Positions 27,253 to 37,060 of a stretch of 50,583 nucleotides of DNA are shown here, piece by piece. Position numbers and translations under genes: made by a program. This DNA comes from Methanobacteriota archaeon. GTDB taxonomy: Archaea; Halobacteriota; Methanosarcinia; Methanosarcinales; Methanosarcinaceae. The notes beneath the pieces are model-generated. The model searched no databases. It had not been told where the DNA came from and was given only the letters and a program-made list of their open reading frames with translations. Every line of letters starts with the position of its first letter. The stretch's first letter is position 1. The DNA is taken from NCBI GenBank assembly GCA_016841625.1, contig JAENYU010000004.1:99209-149791 (forward strand). The letters are read 5' to 3'.

Positions 27253-29106
27253 ATGTGCGGAATTGTAGGATATGCGGGAGAAAAGCCTGCTACACCGATG
27301 CTCATAGAATCTCTCAAGAAACTTGAATACCGCGGATACGACTCTGCGGGAATCACTGTCCAGAACGGAAAGCTTGAGACTTACAAAACCGTAGGAAAAA
27401 TCGTAAACCTTGAAGCCGAACTTCCGGAAAACCTGGGAGGCAATGTGGGGATCGGGCATACCCGCTGGGCAACCCACGGCCGTCCGAGCACCATAAATTC
27501 TCACCCCCATACCTCGGGAAATGAGGTGAAAATCTCGGTAGTGCACAATGGGATTATCGAAAATTACATGAAATTGAAGGAAAGGCTGATTGAGGAAGGG
27601 TACGAATTCAAGTCCGAAACCGATACCGAGGTAATAGCGCACCTCCTGCACAGGCATATCTACGGAAGTCCGGAAGCAAGCGAAAAACAGTGTGACCTGT
27701 TAACAGGGCTTCGCAAGGCCCTGTCTGAGATTGAAGGGTCTTATGCAATCGAAGCTCTTTCTTCTGACGAGTCCGGGAAACTTTTCGTTGCCAGGAAAGA
27801 CAGCCCTCTTGTCATAGGGATCGGAAACGGGGAAAACTTTGCAGCCTCGGATGTTACGGCTTTCCTGAACCATACAAGGGATGTTATTTACGTAAATGAT
27901 TTTGAAATGGCGATACTGACTCCGAAAACCGTTGAAATATATGACCATGAGGGAAATCCCCTGGAAAGAAGAGTCGAAAAGATCGAATGGAATATCGAAG
28001 CTGCTGAAAAAGCCGGGTACGAGCATTTCATGCTAAAAGAGATCCACGAACAGGTTAACTCTATCCACAATACCCTGGCAGGCAAGATCTCGGAACTCGA
28101 AGGAGATATATTCCTGGAAGAACTGAACATGAGCGAGAAAGAGATCCGCTGGCTGTCTCGAGTCCAGGTCCTGGCCTGCGGGACTTCCTGGAACGCAGGC
28201 CTGCTCGGAAAGTATCTCTTTGAACAGCTGGCAGGCATACACTCCGATATTGATGTCTGCTCCGAGTACAGGTACCGGAACCCGGTAATGGACGAAAGGA
28301 CGCTTGCAGTCGCAATTACCCAGTCAGGGGAAACCGCTGACACCCTTGCAGCTGTCAGGGGCATCAAATCATACTATTGCCCCACTCTCTCGGTCACGAA
28401 CGTTGTAGGAAGCACCATCACCAGGGAAACGGACAGTGTGATCTATACCCGGGCAGGCCCTGAAATCGGGGTTGCAGCCACAAAGACCTTTACGGCCCAG
28501 TTAACCGTACTTTACCTGCTTGCCATGAAATTTGCCCAGTTGAGGGGCAAAATAAGCCCGGACTACGTCAAGGACTTTATAATCCAGATGAGAAAGATTC
28601 CCGGCCAGATCCAGCAGATCCTGAACAAGAAAGAAAGCATAAAGGAATGTGCCGAAACCTTTGCCGATGCGAAGAGCTACTTCTTCCTGGGCAGGAACCT
28701 GAACTACCCCGTAGCCCTTGAAGGAGCCCTCAAACTCAAGGAAATTTCATACATACACGCAGAGGGCTTTGCTGCAGGGGAACTCAAACACGGGCCAATT
28801 GCCCTGCTGGACGAGAAAACACCGGTAGTCGCCATTGCAACCAAAGGGAATACCTACGAAAAGATGCTCAGCAACATAAAGGAAGTAAAGGCAAGGGACG
28901 CCGTAGTTATTGCGGTTGCGGACGCGGAAGATACCGAGATTGAAAAATATGTGGATATGGTCCTCAGGGTTCCCAGCACCGACGAACTCCTATCGCCGAT
29001 TCTGAGCACTGTTGTCCTGCAGCTCCTTGCATACTATACCGCCCTTGCCCGGGGATGCTCGATAGACAAACCGCGAAACCTTGCAAAGAGTGTCACCGTT
29101 GAATGA
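27253..29106 (+). CDS. glmS: Glutamine-fructose-6-phosphate aminotransferase (isomerizing)
   Basis: The 617-residue protein starts MCGIVGYAG; Cys2 is the N-terminal nucleophile of the glutaminase domain, which includes [14 protein letters not shown] and GSYAIEALS. Two SIS domains follow ([20 protein letters not shown] and [20 protein letters not shown]), and the C-terminus ends LAKSVTVE as in the family. It makes glucosamine-6-phosphate from fructose-6-phosphate and glutamine, the first committed step to UDP-GlcNAc. AAAAGGAGGATAAAA before ATG is a strong ribosome site. It is the second gene of the operon, 20 bases after the first. Confidence 0.97.
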   Translation: MCGIVGYAGEKPATPMLIESLKKLEYRGYDSAGITVQNGKLETYKTVGKIVNLEAELPENLGGNVGIGHTRWATHGRPSTINSHPHTSGNEVKISVVHNGIIENYMKLKERLIEEGYEFKSETDTEVIAHLLHRHIYGSPEASEKQCDLLTGLRKALSEIEGSYAIEALSSDESGKLFVARKDSPLVIGIGNGENFAASDVTAFLNHTRDVIYVNDFEMAILTPKTVEIYDHEGNPLERRVEKIEWNIEAAEKAGYEHFMLKEIHEQVNSIHNTLAGKISELEGDIFLEELNMSEKEIRWLSRVQVLACGTSWNAGLLGKYLFEQLAGIHSDIDVCSEYRYRNPVMDERTLAVAITQSGETADTLAAVRGIKSYYCPTLSVTNVVGSTITRETDSVIYTRAGPEIGVAATKTFTAQLTVLYLLAMKFAQLRGKISPDYVKDFIIQMRKIPGQIQQILNKKESIKECAETFADAKSYFFLGRNLNYPVALEGALKLKEISYIHAEGFAAGELKHGPIALLDEKTPVVAIATKGNTYEKMLSNIKEVKARDAVVIAVADAEDTEIEKYVDMVLRVPSTDELLSPILSTVVLQLLAYYTALARGCSIDKPRNLAKSVTVE

Positions 29107-29165
29107 AGGAAAATCCATATAGGAGGAAGAACCATCGCTTTTTCGGGAATGTCGGAGGGGAATAC

Positions 29166-30470
29166 ATGAAACTTTTCGGATCATCAGGAATCAGAGGAAT
29201 TGCAAATAAAGATATCAGCCCCGAACTTGCCCTGAAAGTAGGGCTTGTACTGGGGAGTCGGAAAAAAACAGCAGTAATCGGGAAAGACCCCAGGACCGCT
29301 GCGTCCATGATCGAGCACGCCCTGATCGCAGGGCTAACTTCGACAGGCTGTGCCGTTACAAGGGTCGGGCTTGTAAGCACTCCCACCCTCGCCTACGCAG
29401 CCCGGGACTACGATTGCGGGGTCATGGTTACTGCCTCCCATAACCCTTCGGAGTATGTGGGAATCAAGCTCTGGAACCCTGACGGGATGGCTTTTGACTC
29501 TGCCCAGCAGGAGGAAATCGAAGCCGCAATTGAAAATTCCGACTATTCCCCCGCTTCATGGGACAGGATAGGGAAAATTACGAAAAACGGGGATGCTATC
29601 CGCAGCCATATGGACATGATAGAAAAGCTTGTGGAAGGCGCACCCCTTCGCGTGGTGCTGGACTGCGGCTGCGGGGCCGGAGGGACCATTACCCCCTACC
29701 TCCTGCGGGAGCTAGGCTGTGAGGTCATAACCCTCAATGCCCAGCCGGACGGATATTTCCCTGCCCGGAACCCGGAACCTTCCGACGAAAACCTCTCCCT
29801 GCTCAAAAAAGCCGTTGTAAGCTTTGAAGCCGACCTCGGGATCGCCCACGACGGGGATGCGGACAGGATGATGGCTGTGGACGAGAAAGGAAATTTCGTC
29901 TCCGGAGACGAGCTGCTTGCAATCTTCGGGCGCTATGAATGCGGGGAGAAAGGGGGAACTGTTGTGGTGCCTGTGGACACTTCCATGATGGTTGACGACT
30001 CACTGCCTGCTTCCGAAATGGTGAGGACAAGGGTAGGGGACGTCTATGTGGCGGAAGGCATCAAGCAGCATGGAGCCGTATACGGGGGAGAACCATCGGG
30101 AAGCTGGATTTTCCCGCGCATCTCCTACTGCCCGGACGGGATTTATGCTGCTGCGAAGCTGGTTGAAATCGTGAAAGAAAAGCCTCTTAGCGAACTCCGG
30201 GAAGAACTTCCCCATTATGCGACAAAGAGGAGTGCCCTGCCCTGTGCAAACGAAAAGAAAGCCGAGCTCATGGAAAAAGTGAAGGCAAAGCTCGAACCCC
30301 TGGGAAAAGTCCTGGATATCGACGGCATCCGCGTGGAACTGGAAAACGGCTGGGTGCTTGTCCGCCCCTCGGGGACCGAAGCCAAGGTAAGGATCACGGC
30401 CGAAGCCAGGGAAAACGTGGACGGGATCTTTGAAATGGCTGAAAAAATCGTAAAAGAGGCACTTTTATGA
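29166..30470 (+). CDS. glmM: Phosphoglucosamine mutase
   Basis: The 434-residue alpha-D-phosphohexomutase has the catalytic phosphoserine loop [16 protein letters not shown], the metal loop [12 protein letters not shown], the sugar loop GGEPSGSW and the phosphate loop [13 protein letters not shown]. It converts glucosamine-6-phosphate to glucosamine-1-phosphate, between the GlmS and GlmU steps. GGAGGGGAATAC fixes ATG 29166; the longer frame from 29103 overlaps glmS and lacks support. The stop overlaps the next gene by 4 bp. Confidence 0.95.
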   Translation: MKLFGSSGIRGIANKDISPELALKVGLVLGSRKKTAVIGKDPRTAASMIEHALIAGLTSTGCAVTRVGLVSTPTLAYAARDYDCGVMVTASHNPSEYVGIKLWNPDGMAFDSAQQEEIEAAIENSDYSPASWDRIGKITKNGDAIRSHMDMIEKLVEGAPLRVVLDCGCGAGGTITPYLLRELGCEVITLNAQPDGYFPARNPEPSDENLSLLKKAVVSFEADLGIAHDGDADRMMAVDEKGNFVSGDELLAIFGRYECGEKGGTVVVPVDTSMMVDDSLPASEMVRTRVGDVYVAEGIKQHGAVYGGEPSGSWIFPRISYCPDGIYAAAKLVEIVKEKPLSELREELPHYATKRSALPCANEKKAELMEKVKAKLEPLGKVLDIDGIRVELENGWVLVRPSGTEAKVRITAEARENVDGIFEMAEKIVKEALL

Positions 30471-31660
30471 AAGCGGTTGTCCTTGCAGCAGGGAAAGGAA
30501 CCCGGATGGAGCCCCTGACTTCCGACTGCCCGAAAGTCATGCTCCCGGTTGCGAACAAACCCATCCTGGAGCACATAGTAGACGCTGCCGTGGAAGCAGG
30601 TGTAGACGGATTTGTTTTCATTACCGGCTATATGGAAGAGCAGATCAGGGAATATTTCGGGGACGGAAAAGCCCGGGATGTCACCATCGACTATGTTCAC
30701 CAGAAAGAACAGCTTGGGACTGCCGACGCAATCGGCTGTGCCCGCGGGCACGTCGGGGATACATTCCTGGTGCTCAATGGGGACATGCTGGTCGGGGCAG
30801 ATGACCTGAAAGCCCTGGCAGCAAGGAAAGAAGAAGCAGTCATCTGCGTAAAAGAGGTCGAGAACCCCTCAGACTTCGGGGTGCTTGAGACCGAAGGCGA
30901 AAAAGTCGTAAGGGTCCTGGAAAAGCCAAAAAATCCCCCCACAAACCTTGCAAACGCAGGGATCTACCTCTTCAGGGAATCCATATTCGAATATATTGAC
31001 AGGACCCAGCTTTCTGAGAGGAGGGAACTGGAAATCACGGACTCCATCCAGATGCTGATCGACAGCGGAGCGCCCGTGGGCTACATGCCCCTTGCAAGCG
31101 AGTGGATAGATATAGGATACCCCTGGGACCTCCTGAAAGCTACCGAATACCTGCTAAAAGACCTTAAAGGAAAATGCGAAGGCACCGTGGAGCCAAATGT
31201 CACCTTGAAAGGGGAAGTTGCAATCGAGAAAGGCACCCTTATCCGGAGCGGGTCCTACATTGAAGGGCCCGTGGTAATCGGGAAAGACTGCGACATCGGC
31301 CCTAACTGCTTTATCCGCCCATCCACCGCAATCGGAAACCACATCAGGATAGGAAACGCCGTTGAAGTCAAGAACACGATCGTCATGGAAGACACTCATA
31401 TAGGACACCTGAGCTATGTGGGAGACAGTATAATCGGGTGCAGGTGCAACCTCGGAGCCGGGACAAAAGTCGCAAACCTCCGCCATGACGGGAAAAACAT
31501 AAAATTGATGGTAAGGGGGCGGGTCGTGGACACAGGGAGACGGAAACTTGGCGTGATCATGGGCGATGACGTGCACACCGGAATCAATACGAGCATAAAT
31601 ACCGGCGTGATGATGAAAAAAGGAAGTTACACCTACCCCGGGGAATTTATAAGACACTGA
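30467..31660 (+). CDS. glmU: Bifunctional GlmU-type enzyme (acetyltransferase/uridylyltransferase)
   Basis: The 397-residue protein has [35 protein letters not shown] and LVLNGDMLV in the nucleotidyltransferase domain. The C-terminal beta-helix includes [19 protein letters not shown] and ends with [20 protein letters not shown], the motif common in archaeal bifunctional GlmU. It probably acetylates glucosamine-1-phosphate and makes UDP-GlcNAc. The ATGA overlap with glmM indicates coupling. Of the two copies it is the better candidate for the main GlmU. Confidence 0.92.
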   Translation: MKAVVLAAGKGTRMEPLTSDCPKVMLPVANKPILEHIVDAAVEAGVDGFVFITGYMEEQIREYFGDGKARDVTIDYVHQKEQLGTADAIGCARGHVGDTFLVLNGDMLVGADDLKALAARKEEAVICVKEVENPSDFGVLETEGEKVVRVLEKPKNPPTNLANAGIYLFRESIFEYIDRTQLSERRELEITDSIQMLIDSGAPVGYMPLASEWIDIGYPWDLLKATEYLLKDLKGKCEGTVEPNVTLKGEVAIEKGTLIRSGSYIEGPVVIGKDCDIGPNCFIRPSTAIGNHIRIGNAVEVKNTIVMEDTHIGHLSYVGDSIIGCRCNLGAGTKVANLRHDGKNIKLMVRGRVVDTGRRKLGVIMGDDVHTGINTSINTGVMMKKGSYTYPGEFIRH

Positions 31661-31695
31661 CCTGAAAAAAATAAGCTCAAAAAAGAACAGGAAAC

Positions 31696-31742
31696 CCGGT
31701 GGTATAGTGGAATATTCCGGGCATTATCCGGGGTACCGCCGG
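31696..31742. other. Long hairpin between convergent genes
   Basis: CCGGTGGTA (31696-31704) pairs with TACCGCCGG (31734-31742) over 9 bp with one G-U, and three more A-T pairs can add outside a bulged C. The loop contains CCGG twice. It lies between converging genes and may act as a two-way terminator or belong to a small RNA. Confidence 0.4.
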
Positions 31743-31845
31743 TTTGAACTGCCTGCCGGGGCACATCCTGCCTTCAAAAGAAAGCCCTGGGTTCCAGCCC
31801 TGACAGGGAGTTCCAGTTCTAAAAAAGAGATATTCCTGATTTCCA

Positions 31846-32379
31846 TCAGGAGTAGAGCTGCTTTATTGTCCAGAGGACAGTTTTTCTGAAAAAGCCCTCA
31901 ACTTCCACTACAAGCGTCCCTTCATCCATACTCTGGACAGCTTTTTTAAACGGGTCTTCCGAGTCAAGAATTTGACGGACCGTCTGTTCGTCAGTTTCCA
32001 CAGTCATGGAGGGACCGAATTTCGAGTTAGGGTCATTGGGTGTCTCGTAACTGTAAAACTCTCCCACCATTCCACCCCTCATAATCGCGGTCGTATAGAG
32101 CATATCGCCGTCATCCTGTTTAATCCGCAAAGCAATTTCCTGGCTTCCAACCAGCCTTTTAAAAAGCATGGGGACTTCATCAAAATGCTCATTGTAAAGT
32201 TCGGCATCCACACTCAGTTCACTGAAGAGGTCATTGTCTCCGTTCGCAGCGTCTTCAGGAGCTTTAAAGAGTTCCGCTTCCCGGATGTTCCCGGAATCCG
32301 ATACCGCACCTGCCACCTGCATGAGCAGAAGAGCCATAAGCAGGACAGCCAGAAACTTATTTTTGCCCGAAAAGTGCAT
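31846..32379 (-). CDS. Secreted protein of unknown function, paralogue A
   Basis: The 177-residue protein has a signal peptide (MHFSGKNKFLAVLLMALLLM, cut near VAGAVSDS). The body, SELSVDAELYNEHFDEVPML, then RIKQDDGDMLYTTAIMRG and ETDEQTVRQILDSEDPFKKA, matches the layout of the gene at 32591-33109. The order of a helix, a beta-meander and a helix with DPF-KA-Q resembles SCP2-like lipid-binding folds, but this is pattern reading only. No anchor is seen. It is probably outside the cell or loosely attached. Confidence 0.8.
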   Translation of the reverse strand: MHFSGKNKFLAVLLMALLLMQVAGAVSDSGNIREAELFKAPEDAANGDNDLFSELSVDAELYNEHFDEVPMLFKRLVGSQEIALRIKQDDGDMLYTTAIMRGGMVGEFYSYETPNDPNSKFGPSMTVETDEQTVRQILDSEDPFKKAVQSMDEGTLVVEVEGFFRKTVLWTIKQLYS

Positions 32380-32590
32380 GTTGAGAATAAAGAAGTAGGG
32401 TTATAAAAATGTTCGTGAATTACCTATTTCCTTCCGTGTAAAGAGGGATCATAAGCCTCAGACTGCATTATTTTAGTAATTAATGCAGGAGTAACAAAAT
32501 AAAAGCATGATAAACAGTAAGGAAAAAAGAAAAGAATTAAATGTAAAAATTTATATTAAGTAACGTAAAAAGAAATTAGCTTACATGGGA

Positions 32591-33109
32591 TTATAGCCCA
32601 AGAAAATTTAGAATGTCGTTGATAAGCAATAAGATGTTAATATCGAGATCTGAGCTTTCAACAACCACGGTCTTCTCATTTAATGCCAGTCTCAGGGTGT
32701 CAAAGGGATTACTGGAGTTCATAATTTCACGGACTGTGGATTCATTGCTCTCGACGCGAAGGGCATCTTCAAGGCCTGAAGTATCGTCTATCTCCTCAAA
32801 AAGCACGAACACCCCATTTTCATCAGTAGAACCGTGGACATTCATCTCCGAGCCATCATCAAGAGCAATGATGAAAAGGATTTCCTTGTCATTGATACGA
32901 TTCTTCACAAAATCTGGGACAGAGCTGATGTTCCCATTATAGACATCTATATTGCTTTTCATCTGGGCGAAAAGATCCGATTCCTGGTTCGCGTTGTCAT
33001 CAGGGTCCCCCTCGTCGAGCGTTGAATTTTCAGCTAACGCAAGGGTCGAAAATACCAGTGAAAAAGCAAGAGCCAGTACTAAAAACATAAAGCCATTTCT
33101 CGAAGCCAT
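32591..33109 (-). CDS. Secreted protein of unknown function, paralogue B
   Basis: The 172-residue protein starts MASRNGFMFLVLALAFSLVF and is likely cleaved after TLALA. The mature part has an acidic Asn/Asp tail, then DVYNGNISSVPDFVKNRIND, IIALDDGSEMNVHGSTDENG and ESTVREIMNSSNPFDTLRLA. These align with paralogue A by position and pattern, although identity is low. The last 20 residues are hydrophobic (INILLLINDILNFLGL). Each gene has its own A+T-rich upstream region, so the pair may not be one operon. Confidence 0.8.
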   Translation of the reverse strand: MASRNGFMFLVLALAFSLVFSTLALAENSTLDEGDPDDNANQESDLFAQMKSNIDVYNGNISSVPDFVKNRINDKEILFIIALDDGSEMNVHGSTDENGVFVLFEEIDDTSGLEDALRVESNESTVREIMNSSNPFDTLRLALNEKTVVVESSDLDINILLLINDILNFLGL

Positions 33110-33264
33110 GAGTATGTATAAGAAATAAAACTATAAAAAAACATCTTAAGTATTGAATAGAACGGCCAAAAAAATAGAAGATGTAAAATGAAAAATTGAA
33201 GAAATGATGGAAAAAAGAAATAGGATGTTCGTAAGAACAATCCTGTCTCCCTCACGGGAGAGTT

Positions 33265-33444
33265 TCAGAGTTTAAGAGAAGGCCTGAAGACTTCAGTACA
33301 GTACCGATCAAAGACCTGATCTTCGATCTTTTCGTAAGTTTTCTTGTAATTCATAGATTTCGGATCGTGTTTACTCATGAGTTTCTTAACCTCTGAATTC
33401 ATCCTATCAAGAGTAAACTGATCGAAACCTTCCGTGTTCTGCAT
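33265..33444 (-). CDS. Small charged protein of unknown function
   Basis: A 59-residue frame starts MQNTEGFDQFTLDRMNSEVK and continues with SKHDPKSMNYKKTYEKIEDQ. It is helical and charged, with codon use like real genes. ATG 33462 would add six hydrophobic residues. I do not recognise the family and no partner gene is adjacent. Confidence 0.5.
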   Translation of the reverse strand: MQNTEGFDQFTLDRMNSEVKKLMSKHDPKSMNYKKTYEKIEDQVFDRYCTEVFRPSLKL

Positions 33445-33462
33445 TGTAAACATAAAAATCAT

Positions 33463-34147
33463 ACTCTGACTTAAATATTCGATAATTTTATAATATAGTT
33501 TTAATATATTACTTTTTGCTTTCTTCCGATATTAGCTATGTGCGGCATTAGTTGTACGAGATTCAAATTAATGCACGTTAAACGAAGAAGTACCTGAAGT
33601 ACCATATCATATAATTTCTTACTCATATATAATATTTTACATTAGTATTATTATCCTGCGACACATAAGCATCTATTATTTGAATATATGCCTATATAAT
33701 TGTTACTTGCAAGGGCTTCTTTCAATTCAGACGCGGGGATCATTAGCAAAAAAAACAGTATGAGAAGCAATTCCCGGGAGAAGAAAGCACATATCCGGCC
33801 AGGAGAGAATTTAAATAGAGACGAGAGATATAACCCCCATCCCCGCAAATCAATAAAACTCCCAAACACAAAAACTGTTTCCGGAAAATGTCATAACATC
33901 TGGAACATAAAACCGGTTTCCGGAAAATATCATAACTCCAGAAAGGTAAACCCGGATTTCGAAAAATAACACAACTCCTGGAACATAAACACAAATTCAG
34001 GGATGCAAACAACTTCAAAAGCAGATCCTATCTCTGAATGTGGCAGGGGAAGCCTTACCCGGAATGTAAATTGCTTTAAAGGGTTAATTTTATTAGCTCC
34101 CTTGATTTACATATTAGTTAAAGAGAAGCATTCGAGTTGATAACAAA
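33463..34147. other. Long spacer with a 39-bp repeat
   Basis: This 685-base spacer has no supported gene. It carries the 39-bp repeat at 33867-33983 and is otherwise A+T-rich. CATATTAGTTA near 34110 is a weak TATA candidate for the AAA gene. Confidence 0.45.
33867..33983. repeat. 39-bp tandem repeat, three copies
   Basis: Units begin at 33867, 33906 and 33945 and are exactly 39 bases each. They share the core GTTTCCGGAAAATRTCATAA, with a third more diverged copy. The start of a fourth (CATAAACACAAATTC) follows. The core TTCCGGAAAA contains the dyad TTCCGGAA. Confidence 0.8.
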
Positions 34148-35266
34148 GTGAGAACTGTCTCCCACCGAGTAAACACGAAAAAGAGTTACGGAAGCAGTAC
34201 GGAACTCGGAAAATCTACTTCAGAGCTGCTGATCCTGAAGCCTGAAGGGTACCCATTGAACGGAATGATAGAAGAGTATCCCGTAGTTGAAAACAGAGAC
34301 GTTTTTGAGTTCTATGCCCGGGAACAATGGAACGGCTGCATTGCCCGCAAGGGAGATTACCTCTTTGACCGGAGGATGTTTCCGGACTTTGCGTACAGGA
34401 TAATCGATGTTGAACCTGCCGAGTCGGTGATCGGGATTACCACGTCCATCGTCGTAACCGAGGAGGAAAGCAGCCTATTCCCCACAACTGAGATCAATAG
34501 CGACGTTGTCTTCGATGACGTGATAGGGCAGGAAAACGCAAAAAGAAAATGCAAACTAATCGAACGCTTCCTTGATGAGCCGGAACGTTTCGGGAAATGG
34601 GCTCCGAGGAACGTCCTCTTTTTCGGCCCCTCGGGAACCGGGAAGACCATGCTTGCAAAAGCCCTTGCAAATAAGACCAACGTTCCCATTATCCCCGTCA
34701 AAGCCACCCAGCTGATCGGGGAATACGTAGGAGACGGTTCCAGGCAAATCCACCAGCTATACGACCGGGCGGAAGAAATGGCGCCATGCATCATTTTCAT
34801 CGACGAACTGGATGCCATAGCCCTTGACAGGCGCTTCCAGGAACTCAGGGGAGACGTAAGTGAAATCGTAAACGCCCTCCTGACCGAAATGGACGGGATC
34901 GAAGAACGCGAAGGGGTCTGCACCATAGGCTCCACAAACAGGGTCCACTCCCTGGACGCTGCGGTAAGGAGCAGGTTTGAAGAAGAGATCGAGTTCGTGC
35001 TTCCCAAAGAAGATGAGATAAGGCAGATCTTCGAATCCAACATAAAGACCTTCCCGCTACCCGTGGAAGACTGCGATTTCGAAGCTTTCGCAAAGAAAGC
35101 AAAAGGGCTTTCAGGCAGGGACCTGGTCGAAAAGGTCATGAAAACCGCCCTGCACCAGGTAATTATCGAGGACAGGGAAACAGTCAGGGCAGAGGACTTT
35201 GAAAAAGCCTTCTCGAAACTCGGTAAAAATGAACCGACGAAGGACCCAAGCGGGCTCTATGTATGA
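34148..35266 (+). CDS. Single-domain AAA ATPase, Cdc48-like
   Basis: The 372-residue protein has an N-terminal beta-rich domain (about 25-100) and one AAA module: FDDVIGQENAKRK, Walker A GPSGTGKT (160-167), pore loop KATQLIGEYVGDG, Walker B IIFIDE (215-220) and the second region of homology ending DAAVRSRFEEE. The arginine finger position is present. Cdc48/VAT proteins have two AAA rings; this one has a single ring and a short N-domain, so it is likely a hexameric unfoldase with unknown client. GTG 34148 is the start in the frame, without a clear Shine-Dalgarno, so the start is uncertain. Confidence 0.88.
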   Translation: MRTVSHRVNTKKSYGSSTELGKSTSELLILKPEGYPLNGMIEEYPVVENRDVFEFYAREQWNGCIARKGDYLFDRRMFPDFAYRIIDVEPAESVIGITTSIVVTEEESSLFPTTEINSDVVFDDVIGQENAKRKCKLIERFLDEPERFGKWAPRNVLFFGPSGTGKTMLAKALANKTNVPIIPVKATQLIGEYVGDGSRQIHQLYDRAEEMAPCIIFIDELDAIALDRRFQELRGDVSEIVNALLTEMDGIEEREGVCTIGSTNRVHSLDAAVRSRFEEEIEFVLPKEDEIRQIFESNIKTFPLPVEDCDFEAFAKKAKGLSGRDLVEKVMKTALHQVIIEDRETVRAEDFEKAFSKLGKNEPTKDPSGLYV

Positions 35267-35634
35267 ACTTTACAGGACTGAATTTTCTGTGCGGTATTGA
35301 ATTCCTCATGCGCAGTGAGTTTTTTGTGTGGGGATGAATTTCCCACACATTAATGAATAATCTGTGCTTTGATGATTATTTTTGATTCACCGCCAATTCT
35401 GTTTCCAAAACCTTTTTTTATAAACTAAACAAGCAGCTTTTTAAGAGATCAGCCTTTACGCTCTGGGAATAGCTTTATTTAGAAAAATCGGCATCTTATC
35501 AGCATTGAGATCAGAAATAAAGATTTAAATAAAGATCTGAAGTAAAAGGTCTGAACCAGACCTGAACCAGATCCGAAATGAGATTGAAAAAGGTCCGTAA
35601 AAGAGACTTGAAACAAGCGTGTGAAGGGATCCCC
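35267..35634. other. Spacer with a hairpin and short repeats
   Basis: There is no gene. GTGTGGGGA (35326-35334) pairs with TTCCCACAC (35340-35348) over 9 bp with a 5-base loop, one pair being G-T. CTGAACCAGA is repeated at 35551 and 35562. Confidence 0.45.
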
Positions 35635-35895
35635 ATGAATGAAATACGAGAAACCGACCGATTTGAATGCATGGTTTTAAGCGTAATGGAAAACTTGATA
35701 TGGAAAGGCATAATAGTCGAAGAAAAGGACACGAAAGGCAGGGTTTACTTCGGAAGGGTAAAAGGGGAACTCAACATTAATCAAGGAGATACCCTCTACC
35801 TGGGAGTCAGGCCGACTTACGATATCGAAGACAAGACCATGAAAGTTTTCCTTTACGACGCAGAAGACAACAAACTGGACTGGACCCTTGTCTGA
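35635..35895 (+). CDS. Small protein of unknown function
   Basis: The 86-residue protein from ATG 35635 reads MNEIRETDRFECMVLSVMEN, then IVEEKDTKGRVYFGRVKGEL and GDTLYLGVRPTYDIED. It is a beta-rich small domain, possibly OB- or SH3-like. GAAGGGATC just before ATG supports this start over ATG 35578. No family is recognised. Confidence 0.6.
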   Translation: MNEIRETDRFECMVLSVMENLIWKGIIVEEKDTKGRVYFGRVKGELNINQGDTLYLGVRPTYDIEDKTMKVFLYDAEDNKLDWTLV

Positions 35896-36011
35896 GTTCC
35901 CGGATCTCTTTTCCGGGAGTTTTTCTCTCAGGCCTTTTTTTTCAAACTTTCAAAACCCCTTTTTTGGCTTTAAAGAGAAACTTCTCTGGAAATGGAGTTC
36001 TCGATTTATCA

Positions 36012-36086
36012 GGCATCAGGAATTATTTCGGGTGTCAGGAATTATTTCAGGTGTCATGAATTATTTCAGGTGTATAGATTATTTCA
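36012..36086. repeat. 19-bp tandem repeat, four copies
   Basis: The unit GGTGTCAGGAATTATTTCA occurs at 36012, 36031, 36050 and, one base shorter, 36069 with a few changes. It lies in the spacer between convergent genes. Confidence 0.85.
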
Positions 36087-36142
36087 GTTATTGGCTATTC
36101 TTTGAACGTCCAGGACTTTTTTAAGTTCCCGGTCCCGAATGT

Positions 36143-37060
36143 TTATTCCTGCCTGAAAGGGATTTCGATTTCCATCAGGTCTTCTGCTACTATGACATTT
36201 TCGAAAATCTTCTCAGAATCTGTAACTATGGGCTCCACATCATCGGAGTAACGGGAACTGATATGGGTCAGAACGAGCTGCATGACTCCGGCTTCTTTTG
36301 CCAGGGCTGCAACTTCCCCTGCCGTGGAGTGCATGGACTCTTCAGCCCAGTCGGCCATCTCGTCGGCAAAGCTCCCGTCGTGAATCAGGAGATCGGCATC
36401 CCTGCTGGCTTCAAGCACAGCTTCACAGGGCCTGGTGTCCCCGGTATAAACGATAGTCCTGCCTGGCCGGGGTTCGCCCACGACTTCCTCGGGCTTTACG
36501 ATTTTTCCCTCCACTTCAACGGGTTCTCCCCTGTGAAGCTTTGAAAAAAGGGGGCCAGTGGGCACTCCCAGTTCGGTAGCCCTCTCCCGGTTGAAACGAC
36601 CGGGGCGCATGTCTTCGACAAGGGCGTATCCAAGGCTCGGGACACTGTGTTCGGTTTTTAGGGCGCGGATTACAAACCCGTCTCCCTCAACGACATCCCC
36701 GGGCTTCAGTTCCACGCCCCTGATTTCATACTTCAGGTTGAAGTAACCAAGAGCCTGGAAAAGTTCCGTGAATTCCCGCGTATGTGTAGGACCATAGATG
36801 ATGAGGGGCTCCCTTCTACCCATGAAGGACATGGTCTGGATGAGGCCCGGAATCCCCAGGAAGTGGTCCGCGTGGAAATGGCTGATAAAAATAGAGGACA
36901 GGCTCATCATTCCTGTCTTTGCCCGCATCATCTGCTGCTGGGTACCTTCCCCGCAGTCAAAAAGGATGAGCTCCCCTTCCCGGTTGACCATCACCGCGGA
37001 TGGGTTCCTGTTGCGGGTCGGGAGGGACCCTCCTGTACCGAGAAATGTTACGCGAAGCAT
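36143..37060 (-). CDS. rnz: Ribonuclease Z
   Basis: The 305-residue metallo-beta-lactamase protein has the zinc motif H61-X-H63-X-D65-H66 (ISHFHADHFLGI), the GTGGSLPTRNRNPS start, FDCGEGTQQQMMRA, VYTGDTRPCE and HIHS-type late histidines (MHSTAGEVA, LTHISSRY). It trims the 3' ends of tRNA precursors. Length and motifs match short-form RNase Z. It is a single gene converging on the small protein gene. Confidence 0.96.
   Translation of the reverse strand: MLRVTFLGTGGSLPTRNRNPSAVMVNREGELILFDCGEGTQQQMMRAKTGMMSLSSIFISHFHADHFLGIPGLIQTMSFMGRREPLIIYGPTHTREFTELFQALGYFNLKYEIRGVELKPGDVVEGDGFVIRALKTEHSVPSLGYALVEDMRPGRFNRERATELGVPTGPLFSKLHRGEPVEVEGKIVKPEEVVGEPRPGRTIVYTGDTRPCEAVLEASRDADLLIHDGSFADEMADWAEESMHSTAGEVAALAKEAGVMQLVLTHISSRYSDDVEPIVTDSEKIFENVIVAEDLMEIEIPFRQE

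Noticed and set aside
31691-31770. tRNA-like start (CCCGGTGGTATAGTGG) resembling an acceptor and D-arm
   Set aside because: No anticodon arm or T-arm with the TTCRA loop can be formed, and the acceptor stem does not close at tRNA length. The sequence forms a simple hairpin instead.
34357-35139. 260-codon minus-strand frame
   Set aside because: It is antisense to the AAA ATPase gene, has Ser-rich composition and no recognisable domain. It is a shadow of the true frame.
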